DNA of 64,000 nucleotides from Marchantia polymorpha subsp. ruderalis (GCA_037833965.1 AP031353.1:8186501-8250500), one strand, 5' to 3'; positions 36,331 through 50,119 are shown, counted from the first letter of the stretch. Made by a program: numbers and translations. The notes: generated by a model not told the origin, from the sequence alone.

Positions 36331-39300
36331 ACGGCGGTGTGACTTTTTGGTTCCTTTGTGTTGGATTTTAGGTGCAATCAGGTTCCTGAAAGGGGAACCG
36401 CCCCGACTTTCATCATCGAATCGTTGTTAAATACATAGGGATTCGACTGCCTCATCTTCGCCTTCAGAGGATTTATGGAAGCTCGCATACAGAACTTGAA
36501 CCGCACCCTGTTGGAGAAGAAGGCAACAGAGAACTTTTCAGAGATCTTGCAAGAATTGCTCATTTTTGAGGCTCAAAAATGCTCTGATTGATAATTTGTT
36601 CAAGCATCTATCGAGAACGTACTCCTGCAGTATGCACACCTCATTTCCTTATAGCTTCAACAGACATTCGTGCTATTCGTGTTAACTCTTGGATTCCGGT
36701 GTTATTCCACTCATAAACTTTCAGCAACGAAGTTGCAGATTACCTGAGATATGTTACCAGGGGTGCTCCGAATGTCGCTGAAGTATGATTTGAGTGGATT
36801 TTCTCTCGTGTTGGATTTTATGTCACTTTCGAGGATGGTGGAATGTGTCCAGCTTGTGTACGATCAGGGTCTGGCACTTAAAGTTGAAAGCTTTTTTTGC
36901 TTTGATGGAATACATGAAGTCTACTGGGAGCTTCAGTTTGTCTCTGTTACTGTTAAACATGTTGATCGAGTTCCAGGACCTCAATTTGTAGTCTGTATAC
37001 CCTTCTTTTCCCCTTGTGTTTGGTGCGGAACCACGGTCGGCGAAAAAAAGTGTTGGTATTAAAGCAAAATAATGTTCACCTGTCATAAGCGAGTATTGAA
37101 GGAACATCAGAAACTTGTGGCATGTGTTTAATTTGAGCTTATATTGCACCATGAAAGACTTCAAGGTCCTGTAACTTCTCATGTATACAGTCGTGGATGT
37201 TAAGATATATTAAGATATTCTGCCTCTGCAGTATGGCTTAGGTCATGTTAATTCCTCCGTGTAGATCATATTCAATGTTGTCCAATTTTTGCTGTAACGT
37301 CCTGTCACCTCGAGAATGAAGTTTGTAGTCTTGGAAACTTTTGGACCGGAGAATTGTTATTTGTTCTAAAGCCACAAACTTTGTGGTCTACTTTATTTAT
37401 GTGAAATCTAAAGCATAAGTAAATTAATCAACTGCTTTACCATAGTAAGTCTGCCTGATGATCCAGATTGCTTAGGCTGCATTGGTTACAGTGAAAGTTT
37501 GGAACTTGACACTTGGAGATGAATAGTGTATGAAGTGGCACAGATCGGAAGTCTTATGAACATCTCATAAGTTTCGTCACACCTGAGCTGTGATATTAAA
37601 GAGACAGTGATTTACAGTATATGCTTCGCATAATACTCCTGGAAATTCCTATTGAATCCATGAACCTTGGTGACTTGAATACTCATGATGCTCTTGGAAG
37701 CATGCACGTTTACATGAATAAGGTCGATCTCTGAGGTCCCAGTGAAAAGCTTTAAATTTCTGTATATGTTGAGACTTCACGTTACTAGCTAGGTGATGCA
37801 CTTCAACGAAACGAACCCTATGTGCAGTGTCAAAACACAAATACACAATCGCTAAGTAACTACCGACGTGCAACTGAGTACAAAACGAGCCAAGTACATC
37901 AAACAGAAATTATCAGTTTCTCTGATTCAGGAAGTATTCTGAAGAAAGTTGGCACTGGAATGATGGACAAATTATATTTATGCAGGCGACCGGGGACGAT
38001 TTCAGATATACCTTCCCACTTTATATAAACCAAAGTTACATTACACCATGCCCCAAGGTCGAGGTAGTACGAACTATCATAAACTTATTATGCGATGTAT
38101 CGTTAATGAAGAAAATGATGATCGGAGAAGTCTAGGCGCTGTTGTGACAGACGAGGAGTTATCTATCGATTCCTGTTTCTTTGTGTCTTCTCTTTGGCTG
38201 CGATTCGACTTTATTCTTTTAGACAGGATGTCACTTTGTTTGTGCGAACCTGCTGCCCAATAGTGCTCTCTGTTCTGAATCCGGTTCCGCTAAATTCCTA
38301 AATTCCTCCTTAGATTGGGCCACTAGTGATTACTATGACTTCTCTCAAGTATGGAAACCTGGGAACTTGAAATTAAGCTCGAGCCAGTGAGGCTTAATTC
38401 CCGACTATCAGTTAATGGTGTAATGTCACACCTTATAAAAATAGAAATGTGCTGAACTCAGATTGTGAGCTCCAAGGTCAAGACTGTTTCTTTGCAAGAA
38501 GCCGTAGAGCGAAGTTATCCAACGGAAAAAAGTTGAGAGATATTTAATCGTTCCAATGAAGCAATGCATTCCGTGAACGCCACTTCGGCGCACTCCTGAC
38601 CGAAAGAAAATCACCGTGTACAACACGGCCATCAACTCCGAACTTTGGTTCCGTCCTGTGAATCCTGGAGAAGAACCTAAAAACCTCAAAACCATTTTGA
38701 TATATTGCTGAAGATGCTGTGGGTGTCGACTCTCAACTAATATTAAAGGTGAGATTGACCTCAGTCCGGAGCTTGAAGGGTAAACAAGCAGGCAAGCTCG
38801 TGTATCAGATTGAAGGCTTCGGAGTTGTGAACAAAGTAGAAAGAACAACAATATCTGAACACAAACCATCGTCGTTGTTTTTTAGTCAGGCATTCCACCT
38901 GGTTCTGAGAAGAATAAAAGCCAAAAGCAGATCGACTCCACCATGTAATATACTTTTACACATTGCAACATGCAACCCTATTTCGCGTATGTCGCTAAAT
39001 TTTCTAATAACCCCTCAGATAAAAACGTCAAGGTAGTGGAATACCAAGATTTGACGCCTTCAGCATAGCGAGTCCTAAAGTCAACCATACAGTCGCCTTC
39101 TCGACTATGACCTCTCTTCAAAATGTCCAGCCCACTGTTCCATCATGTGTGGACTCCACACATGTTCCCAGTTCGATGGAAGGGCAAATTTCAAAAAATA
39201 ACTATTCATTGAGACACAACAACCTGCCACACTGGAACACTAATTAAGATGTACTCTGCTCTTTCAGGTAGAAGACTGAAGCTACTTCCCTCGTGACATG

Positions 39301-39383
39301 GTAGACATGTCAAAGCTCATCTTCCCGCTGTACAATTGCTTTCGAGTATCAAATAAGCCTGTGAGTACATAATGTTAGAACAG
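36331..39383. other. Intergenic DNA between convergent genes NDUFS6 and MDHAR
   Basis: Three kilobases of mixed composition hold the two 3' UTRs and spacer. Open frames such as minus 38,426-38,869 and plus 36,751-37,062 lack recognisable similarity, and I could not connect them to others. No repeat array stands out. Confidence 0.4.
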
Positions 39384-42300
39384 CTACAACAATCTCCTTC
39401 TTCTGCTTCCATACCAATACACAAAACCTGCTATTGCCGCAGCAACAGCGATGCCAGTTGCAGCCTGAAAAACGATCATTGCAGGTTTCTCAAGAAGCAT
39501 GTTTCCTGCCTGAATGGATCCCTTGAACGAGCTTGAAGCAGAGTCAGGCTCCATAGTATGGGCCATTGCAAACCCTAGTCCTTGATCTTCTAGCAGATTG
39601 ACATCCGGAACCTCTGGTCTATCCCTAGCAACCCTTGCCAAAGCTGCATACTCGTCCTTCGAGCCGCCTTCAAGGAACGCCCCCACCAGTTTGCCTTTGT
39701 TAATCCAATATGCACCGAACTTCCCACTGCTTTGTACTCCATAATGGATACAGGATCCAACGTTGTCTCCAAAAAACTGCCATGAAAGTGTGAAAACCCG
39801 CGAATAGAAATAAGGCATATAATTGTAATCCTCGATCTTCTCCGGACACAATATGGCTTGAACAGCATGGGCAGCCGACTTACGTGCGTGATCTACATGC
39901 TCTAGCTTCCGCATTTCACCATACATCCTCAAAGGAAATGACACTACGTCCCCAACTGCGTACACCGAGCTGTTGCTTGTTTGCATTTTCCCATTTACTT
40001 TGATTCCACCTTTCTCCAAGGTAAGCTGGCCTTCAAAGAGAGAAACGTTCGGTCTGATGCCCACACCGACTACCACCAAATCGGCGGGTAATCGACTACC
40101 GTCTTTGAGTACAACAGCTTCGACCTGTGAAGTCCAATGATCAGCAAACATTCAAAATTTTCTTCGAAGTTTTACTTTCTAAACAAAGCAAAAGTGTGGA
40201 GCGACCGTTGAAATAGCTTGGACAGGAATAAAACCACATTGCACTACCTTGCCCTGATCATTCCTCTCAAATCCAGACATTACAGTCCCCTTCTTGAACG
40301 TGACTCCCCGTTTCTCGTAGTACTGTTCGTAGAATGCTGCGATTTCCGGAGTGAACAAGCGGGCCACTGTAAAATACGCCAAAGGTGAACGATGAAAAGA
40401 TGTATTTACTTCATTGATCGAGTCGTGCTAAAAAATCAATCCTTTTTAAAAAATCAGGTGGGCAAGTTAAATAGATATGCCGGTAGGAAGCAAAGTCAAG
40501 CTCAATTCGAAAGTGAGCTAAAGTTCTCATGACTATTCGTCTTGTTCCCTTTCCATTAGCATACTATCTCAAGTTTGCACAAGTAGAGCTTCACGTCGAT
40601 GCACCTGAACCCCAATCCAACTTAACAGACAATTGGGGAACAGTAAAGTACTCACTGATATGAGATTCTGGAAAAACCATGGTCACCGGTATGCGGTTGC
40701 CAATTAATGCTGCAGCGCATTCCATACCAATGTAACCGCCGCCAATGACCACTGCACTCCCCCCAATGCTTTTACAAGCTGCCATTGCCTCCACAAGCTT
40801 GTTGGCATCTTGTACACTTCGTAGGTAACATATGTTCGGCGCGACGGATCCTGTTATCCCAAACTCCTCAAGTCTCAAAACCTGAGGAGCAAATATCATT
40901 AGGAATTTACTAACTTCCGTTCTAGCGCAGCCACCAAAATGCCAAATACGACAATAAGAAGGCAATCTTGATAGGGTACTAAAAGGTAATAAAAGGAGAA
41001 AAATAAATTATAGATTACTCCTTCCCTAGACTCGTACAAAAGCAAGCAGCTACTACTCTCTCCGATACTTTATTCAACCATTCCCACGGACCTAGCCATT
41101 GGAAATCTCAGGAGTCCACCATTTACTGAGACCTACTTTGATCGCGTACTCATTCTGGCTGCCATATTTCTAGCGACAAAAACACAGAGGACTTACTGCT
41201 GTATCACATGCGCCTCTGTATACTGAGATCCATAAACAGGGGTAATGCAGTACTGCTTGGCTCGTTCGATCTTTGAACTCAAACTTGAATCTAATGTTGT
41301 AACTCAATAACATCAACTCGTAACCACTTTCAGACCAAAGCTATCGTGTGACTTACTCTTGCACCAGTGGCAATAATCAAGGTTCTAAACGCGATGGTTT
41401 CTTGAGAAGAGGTGCGCAGGGTATGTCCTTTCACATCAGCAGCCACTACGCGTGTATCTAAAATTAGTTCAATTCCTGCACGAAATTGCAGAAAAACAAA
41501 ATTTAGTTTCTTTTTTCGACAACATGCACGTTGAAGACGTTATAACGAAAGAACTCTTCAAAACTTCAAAACTATGACAGTCAGGAAATGCATATACTGA
41601 CATTGATAAAAGCGAAAAAAAAACTCACCATGGTCCTTGTACCACTTCGTCAGTTGTCTCTCATTACCAGTACCAACGCAAGTGTGAAATGACGGAAGAC
41701 GGGCAGCACCTGCCAAGAGAATTCGACGATGTATGAGTTAGAAATCCGGTACAGCACACAGAAGTCAGCGGAGAGATAATATTCGTTATAAAGGAGGAAG
41801 AAGAAGCATTAAAAGCGTTGAAAATATTGCAAGCCAAAACAGCGTTCAGAATAATATCATCATGAGAACCACAGTAGGCGAGAGTTGTCAAAGAGCTCAA
41901 AAACTAGATGGATTTTCAATTAATACTTCTCTTTTTCATAATGAAAAATTAACGTTTTCATCTGAAGCAGACGACATAAATACTGACAATCAGCAATTCC
42001 CTGTCTGTAAAATTATGCCTTCCTCTGCAGCAATTATGACTCTACGTACTCAGTGAACTAGCCATGAATTTTCATATACCTTCCGGCAGAAGAAACCCTT
42101 TGCTTAATGCGGGACGTTCGTAAGGCGCAACCTACAAGAAGCAGGTCGCGTGTTCCACATTAATATAATATTGTCAAATATGACATACGGCGTGAAAAGA
42201 ACGGCATGCAGCACGACCTGCAGTCCACCTTGCAAGCTCTCTGAAGCTTCGACTTTCACATGTAAATGAATCCAGAGCAAGACTATCCGTTGCAGTCCAA

Positions 42301-42833
42301 CCACTCAGTTTCCCGATCCGAAATGAACTTGTAGTCGTATTTTGAATGCAGATAAATACTATTGAGAATCAGACAAATGTTCCAATGCACATCCCGATTC
42401 TAAACGTGAAAGACTGATGTTTCTCACATGACTGCTTTGAAGCTTGATGGACACAGCATTCACTTTAATAACATTGGAACGCGAGACATGGCACAAAGTC
42501 AAAGTGGTCGCAACATAAACAGCGGACTGAGAACGAAATTTCAAGAAATTGAGGAGCACAGAGAAACTGAATTCGTCCTCGAGATTTCACTTAGCATTGA
42601 TCGTGACCATCCGTGCTTCAAGACACCCTCACAAAGAACCGCAATTTTGGATAGCTTTTGCATTGTTGAGGCGGCACAAATAATGCAGCAGAAATTCAAA
42701 AGCAGAAGCGTACAGATTCTTCGGAGATTATGCACAAATCGCCATGATTGTAGTCGTTCTTGACAAACTCCAGAGCTGCATAGCCAGCGGCTGTTCCACC
42801 TCCCAAAATCACCACTTGAAACGATCTCCCCAT
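39384..42833 (-). CDS. MDHAR: Monodehydroascorbate reductase, membrane-tailed (peroxisomal MDAR4 type), 7 exons
   Basis: Exons on the minus strand are 42833-42714, 42131-42080, 41709-41629, 41475-41357, 40881-40656, 40366-40248 and 40124-39384. All introns are GT-AG with consistent phases, giving 485 residues, close to the Arabidopsis membrane form (about 488). The enzyme uses NAD(P)H and FAD to reduce the monodehydroascorbate radical to ascorbate. Visible are the N-terminal FAD dinucleotide motif GGGTAAG (11-17), APYERPALSKG (42-52), IIATGAR (118-124), the NAD-binding GGGYIG (171-176), MARLFTP (200-206) and the second FAD motif YAVGDV (294-299). After the catalytic part comes a hydrophobic helix (about 454-477) and a basic SRRRRLL end, the tail-anchor plus arginine cluster of the peroxisomal membrane form, which acts against peroxide leaking from peroxisomes. 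Localisation is inferred from this tail. Confidence 0.97.
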
Positions 42834-43495
42834 GTCTCCCTCCCGGAACTAGACCATGGACCTCCTCCGCCTTGTGCTCACCTCAAAACTCCGTAGGCCC
42901 ACTGATACAAGCACCGTCTTGCCTTCGCAGCTCCATGAACGCTCGAATTCCCCGGGCTCCGAGGCCCTGCCACCATTCCACACTCGATTCTATATCCGTC
43001 GATATGTCCGGCACTCTGACCCAATCCGCGTCGCCGCAGTCAATCAGTCAGCGTCCTCGTTATTCGGAAGCAGACGAAGACGAAGATGAAGATGTCCCGA
43101 TGGCTTCTTGCAGAGGCCGGACACCATCATGACCACGTTGGGCAGACAAAATTCATTCCTTCGAGTGACGTCGACAACGTGATGAGCCCAATCGCCATCC
43201 CGAATTACCTCCACCTCCTCGCCCTCCTCCTCGCCGCTGCTATCACCGCCGTCCCCCGCGATCATTTCGCTCCGAAGGCAGCATTTGTCGTGCTCTTCCG
43301 ACTCTTCCTCTCCACGCTTTGGCCTCGCCTCCGCCGCCTCCACGTGCTCTACAAGCAAGCACTCTGACACGCCCCCGTCCTCTCTTCGGCCCCTCCGCCT
43401 CATTCGTTGTGCCAGGCCCATGTTTTCCTTGTTTGCTTTTCTCGAGGGCAAACCGAATTGTTCTCATTGTTTCTTCGCTCACAAACAATGTCCGT
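42834..43495 (-). promoter_or_regulatory. Presumed 5' UTR/promoter of MDHAR
   Basis: The DNA is GC-rich and pyrimidine-rich on the plus strand, directly upstream of the MDHAR start. Short GAAGAC- and CTCCTC-type repeats give open frames on both strands (for example minus 43,044-43,451, very acidic) that look like low-complexity by-products. It ends at the tandem repeat starting near 43,501. Confidence 0.4.
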
Positions 43496-43500
43496 CTCCA

Positions 43501-44030
43501 CTTCCCGTCTCCAACAACAATATTACAGAAACCTCGCTTTGTAGAATGCTCGCATGTTCAATTGGTTGGTGTACGTGAATGCATTCCGTTCATTTTACAT
43601 GGAAAATCTGCTTTACATTTAAACTTAATATACTTCCCGTCTCCACCAACAATTTGACAAAAGTCTTGTTTTGTAGAATGCTCTCATGTTTAATTGGTTG
43701 GAGTTCGTGAATGCCCTCCGATTATTTCACGTGGATCATCTGGTTTACAAATAAACACAATATTCTTCCCGTCTCCAACAACAATCTTACAAAAACCTCG
43801 CTTTGTAGAATGCTTGCATGTTCAATTTGTTGGTGTACGTGAATGCATTCCGTTCATTTTACATGGAAAATCTGCTTTAAATTTTAAACTTAATATACTT
43901 CCCGTCTCCACCAACAATTTAACAAAAATCTTGCTTTGTAGTATGCTCTCATGTTTAATTGGTTGGTGTACCTGAATGCCCTCCGATTATTTCACATGGA
44001 TCATCTGGTTAGCAAATGAACACAATAGAC
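43501..44030. repeat. Four-unit tandem repeat, about 132 bp per unit, alternating A-B-A-B types
   Basis: Units start with CTTCCCGTCTCCAMCAACAA at 43,501, 43,633, 43,765 and 43,898. Units 1 and 3 share GTACGTGAATGCATTCCG and TTTTACATGGAAAATCTGC. Units 2 and 4 share GAATGCCCTCCGATTATTTC and a GGATCATCTGGTT segment. The array is therefore a dimeric higher-order repeat of about 265 bp present twice. It lies upstream of MDHAR (about 670 bp from the start codon). It contains in-frame stops and is probably not coding. Confidence 0.92.
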
Positions 44031-44486
44031 TCTCAGATATGTTGGACCGGATTTCTTTTCCATATTCTTTGGCAGCAACCACGAGCCATAATGATATGAG
44101 AAAGTCGAATCAATTCTATCCGAGTGTACACGAGGTATTCGAATCAGTGTTCTCAAGTTGAACCGTGTTTCTTTTGGACTACAGAAGTATATTTCCTTCT
44201 TATTCTTTTTTTCACACTTTGCCGGAACATTTGATTTACAAAGCATAAGAAGAAGCGTTTGAAAATCGAGTCATTACCGTCTCATGTCAGTCAAAAATAC
44301 TCAAGTTGATTATGCATCTAATCTTAAATATTCATGTGACTACTTTGCACAGTGGCATTGGATGCACATTACCCCATTGACATGCTTTTGTCCAAACCTT
44401 TGTCCATGAATCACTTTACTACAATTCTCGTGAACTGAGTTTTTGAAAAAAAGGTTTACATATGTATACAAGAATACACGCAGTTC

Positions 44487-44522
44487 ATATATTTATTTAT
44501 TTATTTATTTATTTATATTTAT
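44487..44522. repeat. ATTT tetranucleotide microsatellite
   Basis: About seven TTTA/ATTT units are followed by degenerate TATATCTATATA sequence, inside an AT-rich block. Confidence 0.85.
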
Positions 44523-46296
44523 ATCTATATATGTCCATAAAATTTGTATACTATGCAATTTACGGTTGTACTTAGAAGTTGTTTGCGTGATTATTGCTCT
44601 TTTGAGCTTTTATACCCCATTCGATAACATGTACAGAAGTAGTGTAAACAGTAATAATCACTGTTTCTTTAAAGTCGAGCTGGATCCATCCTGGAAAGTA
44701 CTAATACTAGTTTATACATTAGGTGCAAATCATTCTTGGATCAAATTAAAAAGCTCTAATACTTTTCATATATATTTATTGATATAACATGTGTTTGTTT
44801 GAGTTGTGATTGAAAAATAATATAATATACATGCAAATGATTTGTTTATTTTTTTATAATTTGTTTCACAGTCTATGTATTCAAATCATTAATGAATCAA
44901 CCCCATGATGGAGAAGAAACTCATCAATTGTAATCGGTCGTGTTGTTTGCAGAGTTTGTTTGTTGATTTCTTGACACAACTACAGTATGGTTAAAACATT
45001 TAAAACACAATGACAACAACAATTTATGACATTGGTTTGCAATAATCATACTTTATTTTCTGAAGTTGATCGTTAGCTAGGAAACTCTGATAATTAGTAT
45101 ATAATACATGAATTTTCCAATCTTCAAACCTTATAATAAATTTATTTCGACTGCATGTATTCCATATTAAACTTTGAACAATTTATCGTAAACGATTTTA
45201 TTTTCATATAAATTATTTTCTGAATGCTAAAATTGATATATTGAGTTTAACAATTTGAACCTTAAAAAATTTATACTACTTTTTTGTGATACAAATCATG
45301 CAATATTGAAATATTTAATATGTGCAAAAATGATTAATTTTCCATATAAATTGATAAATATTTTATTTTTTAAAAATGATTGCAACATTTATGATTATAT
45401 ATACATTTATGAAAAAAATTATTTTTTAATTGAAATGAAATGAAATAAAAATTATACCTTTTGTATCTAAAAGTGCACTTCACTATATATATTAATTAAA
45501 AATTTTAACCATAAATTATAGTATAAAAATACGAAGATCATAAATTTATATTATATATTTCTTATAAACCAAAAAAAATGAGCGTTGATAGAGATTTATT
45601 TTCCATTCTGTCTATTCGTGTCAAATTGAAAAAATCTTATTTAGTACGAAAATACATGTTAAACTTATTCTCATTTCAAGAAAAAAAGTATTGATTCATT
45701 TTTTTGTGTAATTAATTTTCTAAGATTAAGTATAATCATCATGGTATAGTACAAATATGCGAATACTTTGATAAAACAGGATTATGCTATCAATGCCAAT
45801 AAACTAGACATGCATATATAAGAAAATGTAACATATTTGCTGATTTGACATTTGTAGGGTATAAAAAATTCTCTCTCATTCAAATTTTAATCAAATTTTG
45901 ACGTGAATTTTTGATGATAAAAAAGAATACAGATTTATTATTTAAATATTTTCAGTAGATTTATTTGTATATGATCATATTAAAAAAGTGGAACAATATG
46001 ATAAGATGTTGTCATATATTTATATTTATATATTTTGAGTGCAATCGTGGTGTTATTGAACACCATTCAAATTGTTTTATTATAATATCGAAATGAATGT
46101 CATGTGAAAACCGATTAGACAATATTAGTTTATTTGTATAGACATAAAATATATTCGCAATGCTGCTATTTCTCAACTTGTAACGTTGTAAAAATAAGAA
46201 CCTATACTATAAATTTGTTGCTATACTTTTACGTTTGATGTTGAACCTGTATTTTAATTCATTCAAGTATCATATTGTTTGACATTGTCATACAAT

Positions 46297-46330
46297 AGTG
46301 AATTTGCTTGATTCTTCAAGCAAATTCACT
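46297..46330. repeat. Perfect 15-bp inverted repeat
   Basis: Arms AGTGAATTTGCTTGA (46,297-46,311) and its exact complement (46,316-46,330) flank a 4-nt loop. It lies in AT-rich intergenic DNA. Confidence 0.9.
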
Positions 46331-46600
46331 TAAAGTTCAGTGAAAATTTTGAAACGTATACACAAAATTAAGGACTTATATCATCGAACTATGAAGCTGA
46401 GAAATATGAAGTATATGAGTATCAAATACTCGTTACCTGATTCTTGTTCACTGCAGTATATATCCAGCACATTGACATACCTTATAGAAGACAACTGACA
46501 TTTGATAAAATAGAAAACATATAATTCAATGACGATGAGCAAATTTACAGCTCTTTTGATTCAGGTACAAAACTGCAACACTCACTACTTTTACTAGCAT

Positions 46601-47500
46601 AGGTGTTAATAGTCGAAACTTGGAATGTGAAGAGGTTACAGAAGTTCAGAATAGATTGTGTTGTATGTAGTCTTTTATAAGGCAGAAAACAAACAAAGAA
46701 GCCTGATTATCCTATTGCATCTATCGTAGTATGTATACAGTACATACCTATGCCATTGTGCTCTATCACAACACATGGACAAAGAGTGAACCTGATTACT
46801 GCATATATGCAAATAATGGCAGGCATGCACCAATACGTCTTTCTTGCTGAGGTCATATTTTCCAATGTGATGCTGTTCGAGCCAGTTATTTTGCAAGTGA
46901 CATTTGGCTTGACGCGGTCTTCCTATGCTTTTTGTTGCATAGTTTTGTTCTTTCCCTGACCTTAACATGTCTGGGCCATAACTTTGATTAAACAATTTTG
47001 CGGAAAGAAAGGAAGGTGTGGGCATATTACCTTGAGATGTATGGACATCACAGCCGTCGTCAAATTGTGGAATATTTATTAGTGCAGTCTAAGTCAATTG
47101 ATCACTCTTGTGTATTTAAAATACAAGAAACTAGCACTTATACTGTCTAGCTCAAAAACTAGATGTCGTCAATAATTTGTATATCACGCATAGGCGTAAT
47201 ATAAAAATAAGTATAGCCGATAGAGTGGTGATGCTCAAATATATAGGTTAATCATTCTTTTTGGGAACCATAAACTTCAGTTTTTCCACTCACCGCCAGG
47301 GACATACAACTTGGATGACGACCACTAGAAAACTCAGCGGTTAATAGCCATGAGGATAAAAATACATCTCAGCGCGTTATGGAACAAAGTGCACATATGC
47401 GCTGATGGGGTAAGGCGAGATAAGGGGGAAAGATTAAGCGATGACCCTGACTGACATGGCAACCATTTGATGGAAGACGTGGAAATGTAATGGGATACCG
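46601..47500. other. Intergenic DNA, nothing recognised
   Basis: Mixed-composition DNA between the AT-rich block and the GC-rich segment at 47.5 kb. The frames at minus 46,675-47,025 and plus 46,750-46,959 overlap each other and resemble nothing known to me. Confidence 0.4.
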
Positions 47501-50119
47501 GAATCTTGGTTCGTTCGGTGCACCCAAGGGAGAGGAGAGGAGAGGAGAGGAGGAGGAGAGGACAACATTTGGCTCCTGATTCGGCGATTAAGGTTTTGAT
47601 TGATTTATTAGAAGAGGAGGAAGGAGAAGATAATTGGGCGGAAGCTAAGGTCCGGGGCCGTCCCACGCGTGGACCGCTTTTATGCGTTTCTGTTAGAGCA
47701 GCTGTTAGGGTTGTGAATCTACGCGCTTCCACGGAAGTGCCACTCCTCCTTTGGACTCTCATTTCAGATCTCACTCGTTACAGTCTCCAATTTTCGGAAG
47801 CGGTGGCGCTCCGAACGTGTACGTGCGATTCCTTCGTCCCTCGCGCTGTTTGGACCTTCTTCCTCGTTGGGAAAGCTTCGCGCTCTCTCACAGCGCTTCT
47901 TGGGCCTGGGAACGTGCCAGCAGTTTAAATTCTGCTGACAAATTTCGATACGGGCTTCATCTGCTCGGCAATTCTGCCCCAGTAACCGAGGTAGAGGAAA
48001 CTACTGTGACCTAGAGAATTTCGGTTGATGATGCGACGTGATCCAGTTCCGGGTAGTTGGTGCTTTACTGGTGGATTTGGTTGCTTCTGTCGTGATATTT
48101 TAGTTCCAGCGTCTGGATTGTGAATCGTGATGTCTAATACGACCATCGACGGGATTCCAACCTCTGACGTGAACTCTTTGCGGCAAGAATTTAGCTCGTC
48201 TTTGGAACTTTGCTGAAGTTATTTCTGTACTCACTGGGATGTTTTTTTGGGGAAGTTACCGGTGATCCTTTTGTGGTTTCTTTCTTCGGAACTAGTGCTG
48301 CCATGTGAAGATGGAATTGCAGACTGCCGCGCTAGTTTTGCAGATTGCGTACCTATATGCCAAGTTTGGTGTAGTAGATGGTTAACGATACAAATATAGG
48401 ATCCAGCTTGCGATCTGTTGCCTGGTTTGTTGTTGGACTGGCTGGTTGGCTAGAGTGTTCGAAATTAAAGAAGCAAACCGGTTAATTTATTTTTCCAGGA
48501 ATGTTCTGTGTGAGTTAGAACCACAGGTCTTCACTTAAAAAATTCGAGACATCCAGATAAACTGAAACAGGAAGATATTACATTACAAATGTGCTACCAG
48601 TTCAATTTTGATCCGAAAAAACCTTGGATGGCGCTGAATTGTAGCGGCGTCTGAGAAAGAGTACAAAATCAAGTGCCACTGGATTTTGTTTTCTTCATCA
48701 AGTCGTAAAATAATTCATCAAATTTATTCTGTTCATGCTGTCGTTGTTGTTTAGAAGTTAGTGACCTCTCGATGTTTTCGCACCTACGTTAATACAAGGA
48801 TGAAGATACCCAGCCATGAACTGGGTTCCACAATCTCTCACTGTTGTTTTGTGGGTACTGGTTCATGGCATACGTCGGTTTATGTCTGGGCATGACAACG
48901 CGCACTGTGGATGGTCAGCTGAGGCACCAGGTGCAAACGATTTCCATGTGCTTTAGGTTTAAGTTCGTCGCCTTTTTCGAATTCTTGTACCCGATCTTGC
49001 CAAATAAACAGTTTGGTATGATAAAGGTTGTTGATGTGAATGACAGGCCTCCGATTGTGATTTCTTCTGTGTTGGCTTTTGAAATACGCCTCGCTTCTGT
49101 GGCGGTAGCCTGGGATAATGGTGTACTCGGGCCGTACACATCTCTTGTCTCCACTTTCCTCCTATAATCGTTTTACGAATTTGAAGCTCCAACCATTCAA
49201 CTATTTATAACCCTAACACAGGTGGTACATAGATTTCAGTAGAGATTCAGCTTACTCTTCTTAGCTCTTCGTTGATTGTTCTAAAAGTTACCACACGCGA
49301 GATTTTTGACCATCATGTCGGTGTGGGGAAATGTCTGTTAATTGGGTGAACATTGATTGTACTGAATTTCTATGAATTAGTGTATGTCGTAATTTTGAAC
49401 TGGAGAAAGTGATTGAGACTACATACATAACATCGTGAAATCTGCTATGAAACTTGCACACCTCTGCACAATCGAATATATCCCTATCATCAAACTAGGT
49501 ATTGAACCCGTTTCGGATGACATGTGAGAGGGAAGTGCACGTACTTTTTTTGAGTGTTCTCCTTTCAAGGAGATTTCCGTACGTCTCCTTTGTAGTTTGT
49601 AACGCTGAATAGCTTTTCCTGCATCAATCCTCACATTTTGTTCAATGACGCGTGACGGGAGCTCTCTCAGACCCTCCTATTACCGCTTTTTTCTGGATAA
49701 TAAGAGGTTTTTGATCGTGTGAGGTTTCAGTTGAGGCATTATTGTTCTACTCATAATTCCCTCAAGAGGTAACTTCCCATTCGGTACCAGACCCTGACTT
49801 GTTAGTACGACCACTTCATTCTTAGAATGTGCAGGTTTAGAGAACTGCTGACTGCTTGCTTACGCTGGTCTGATATCAGCTGTGGAAACCGGTCACAGTT
49901 CTTCAGGTTGTATTGTCCTTTGATAACTGCTGCTGCAGTTGTGCTCGTGCGCGACTTACATTTCCTGCTGTACGTCCTAACGCAGTACACTTTCACTACA
50001 TCTTTACATTATTTGACTTTTCCGGCGATTAGAGACTCACCCGCTTCACTGTTACATGTGTTGAGAAAGCTCAAAAAGTATGAGCTCCCTTCGGGGTTTA
50101 GTTTCGGCCTGGTTTCCGC

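Larger units (their letters stand above)
44400..46600. other. AT-rich intergenic block
   Basis: Low-GC DNA with no credible reading frame. It includes the ATTT microsatellite and a short perfect hairpin listed separately. Confidence 0.5.

Noticed and set aside
38426-38869. 147-codon minus frame between NDUFS6 and MDHAR
   Set aside because: It matches no family I know, lacks supporting splice sites, and an overlapping plus frame of similar quality exists.
43044-43451. 135-codon acidic minus frame upstream of MDHAR
   Set aside because: It is low-complexity (GAG/GAA-type repeats), is open on both strands and has no recognisable similarity; more likely leader or promoter DNA.
43501-44030. Regularly spaced repeats that might suggest a CRISPR-like array
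   Set aside because: Units are about 132 bp, contiguous and diverging along their whole length, with no unique spacers, in a plant nuclear context. This is an ordinary tandem repeat.
47506-47928. 140-codon plus frame in the GC-rich segment before the helicase
   Set aside because: It begins in a GAGAG microsatellite and has no family similarity. A non-coding first exon or promoter fits better.
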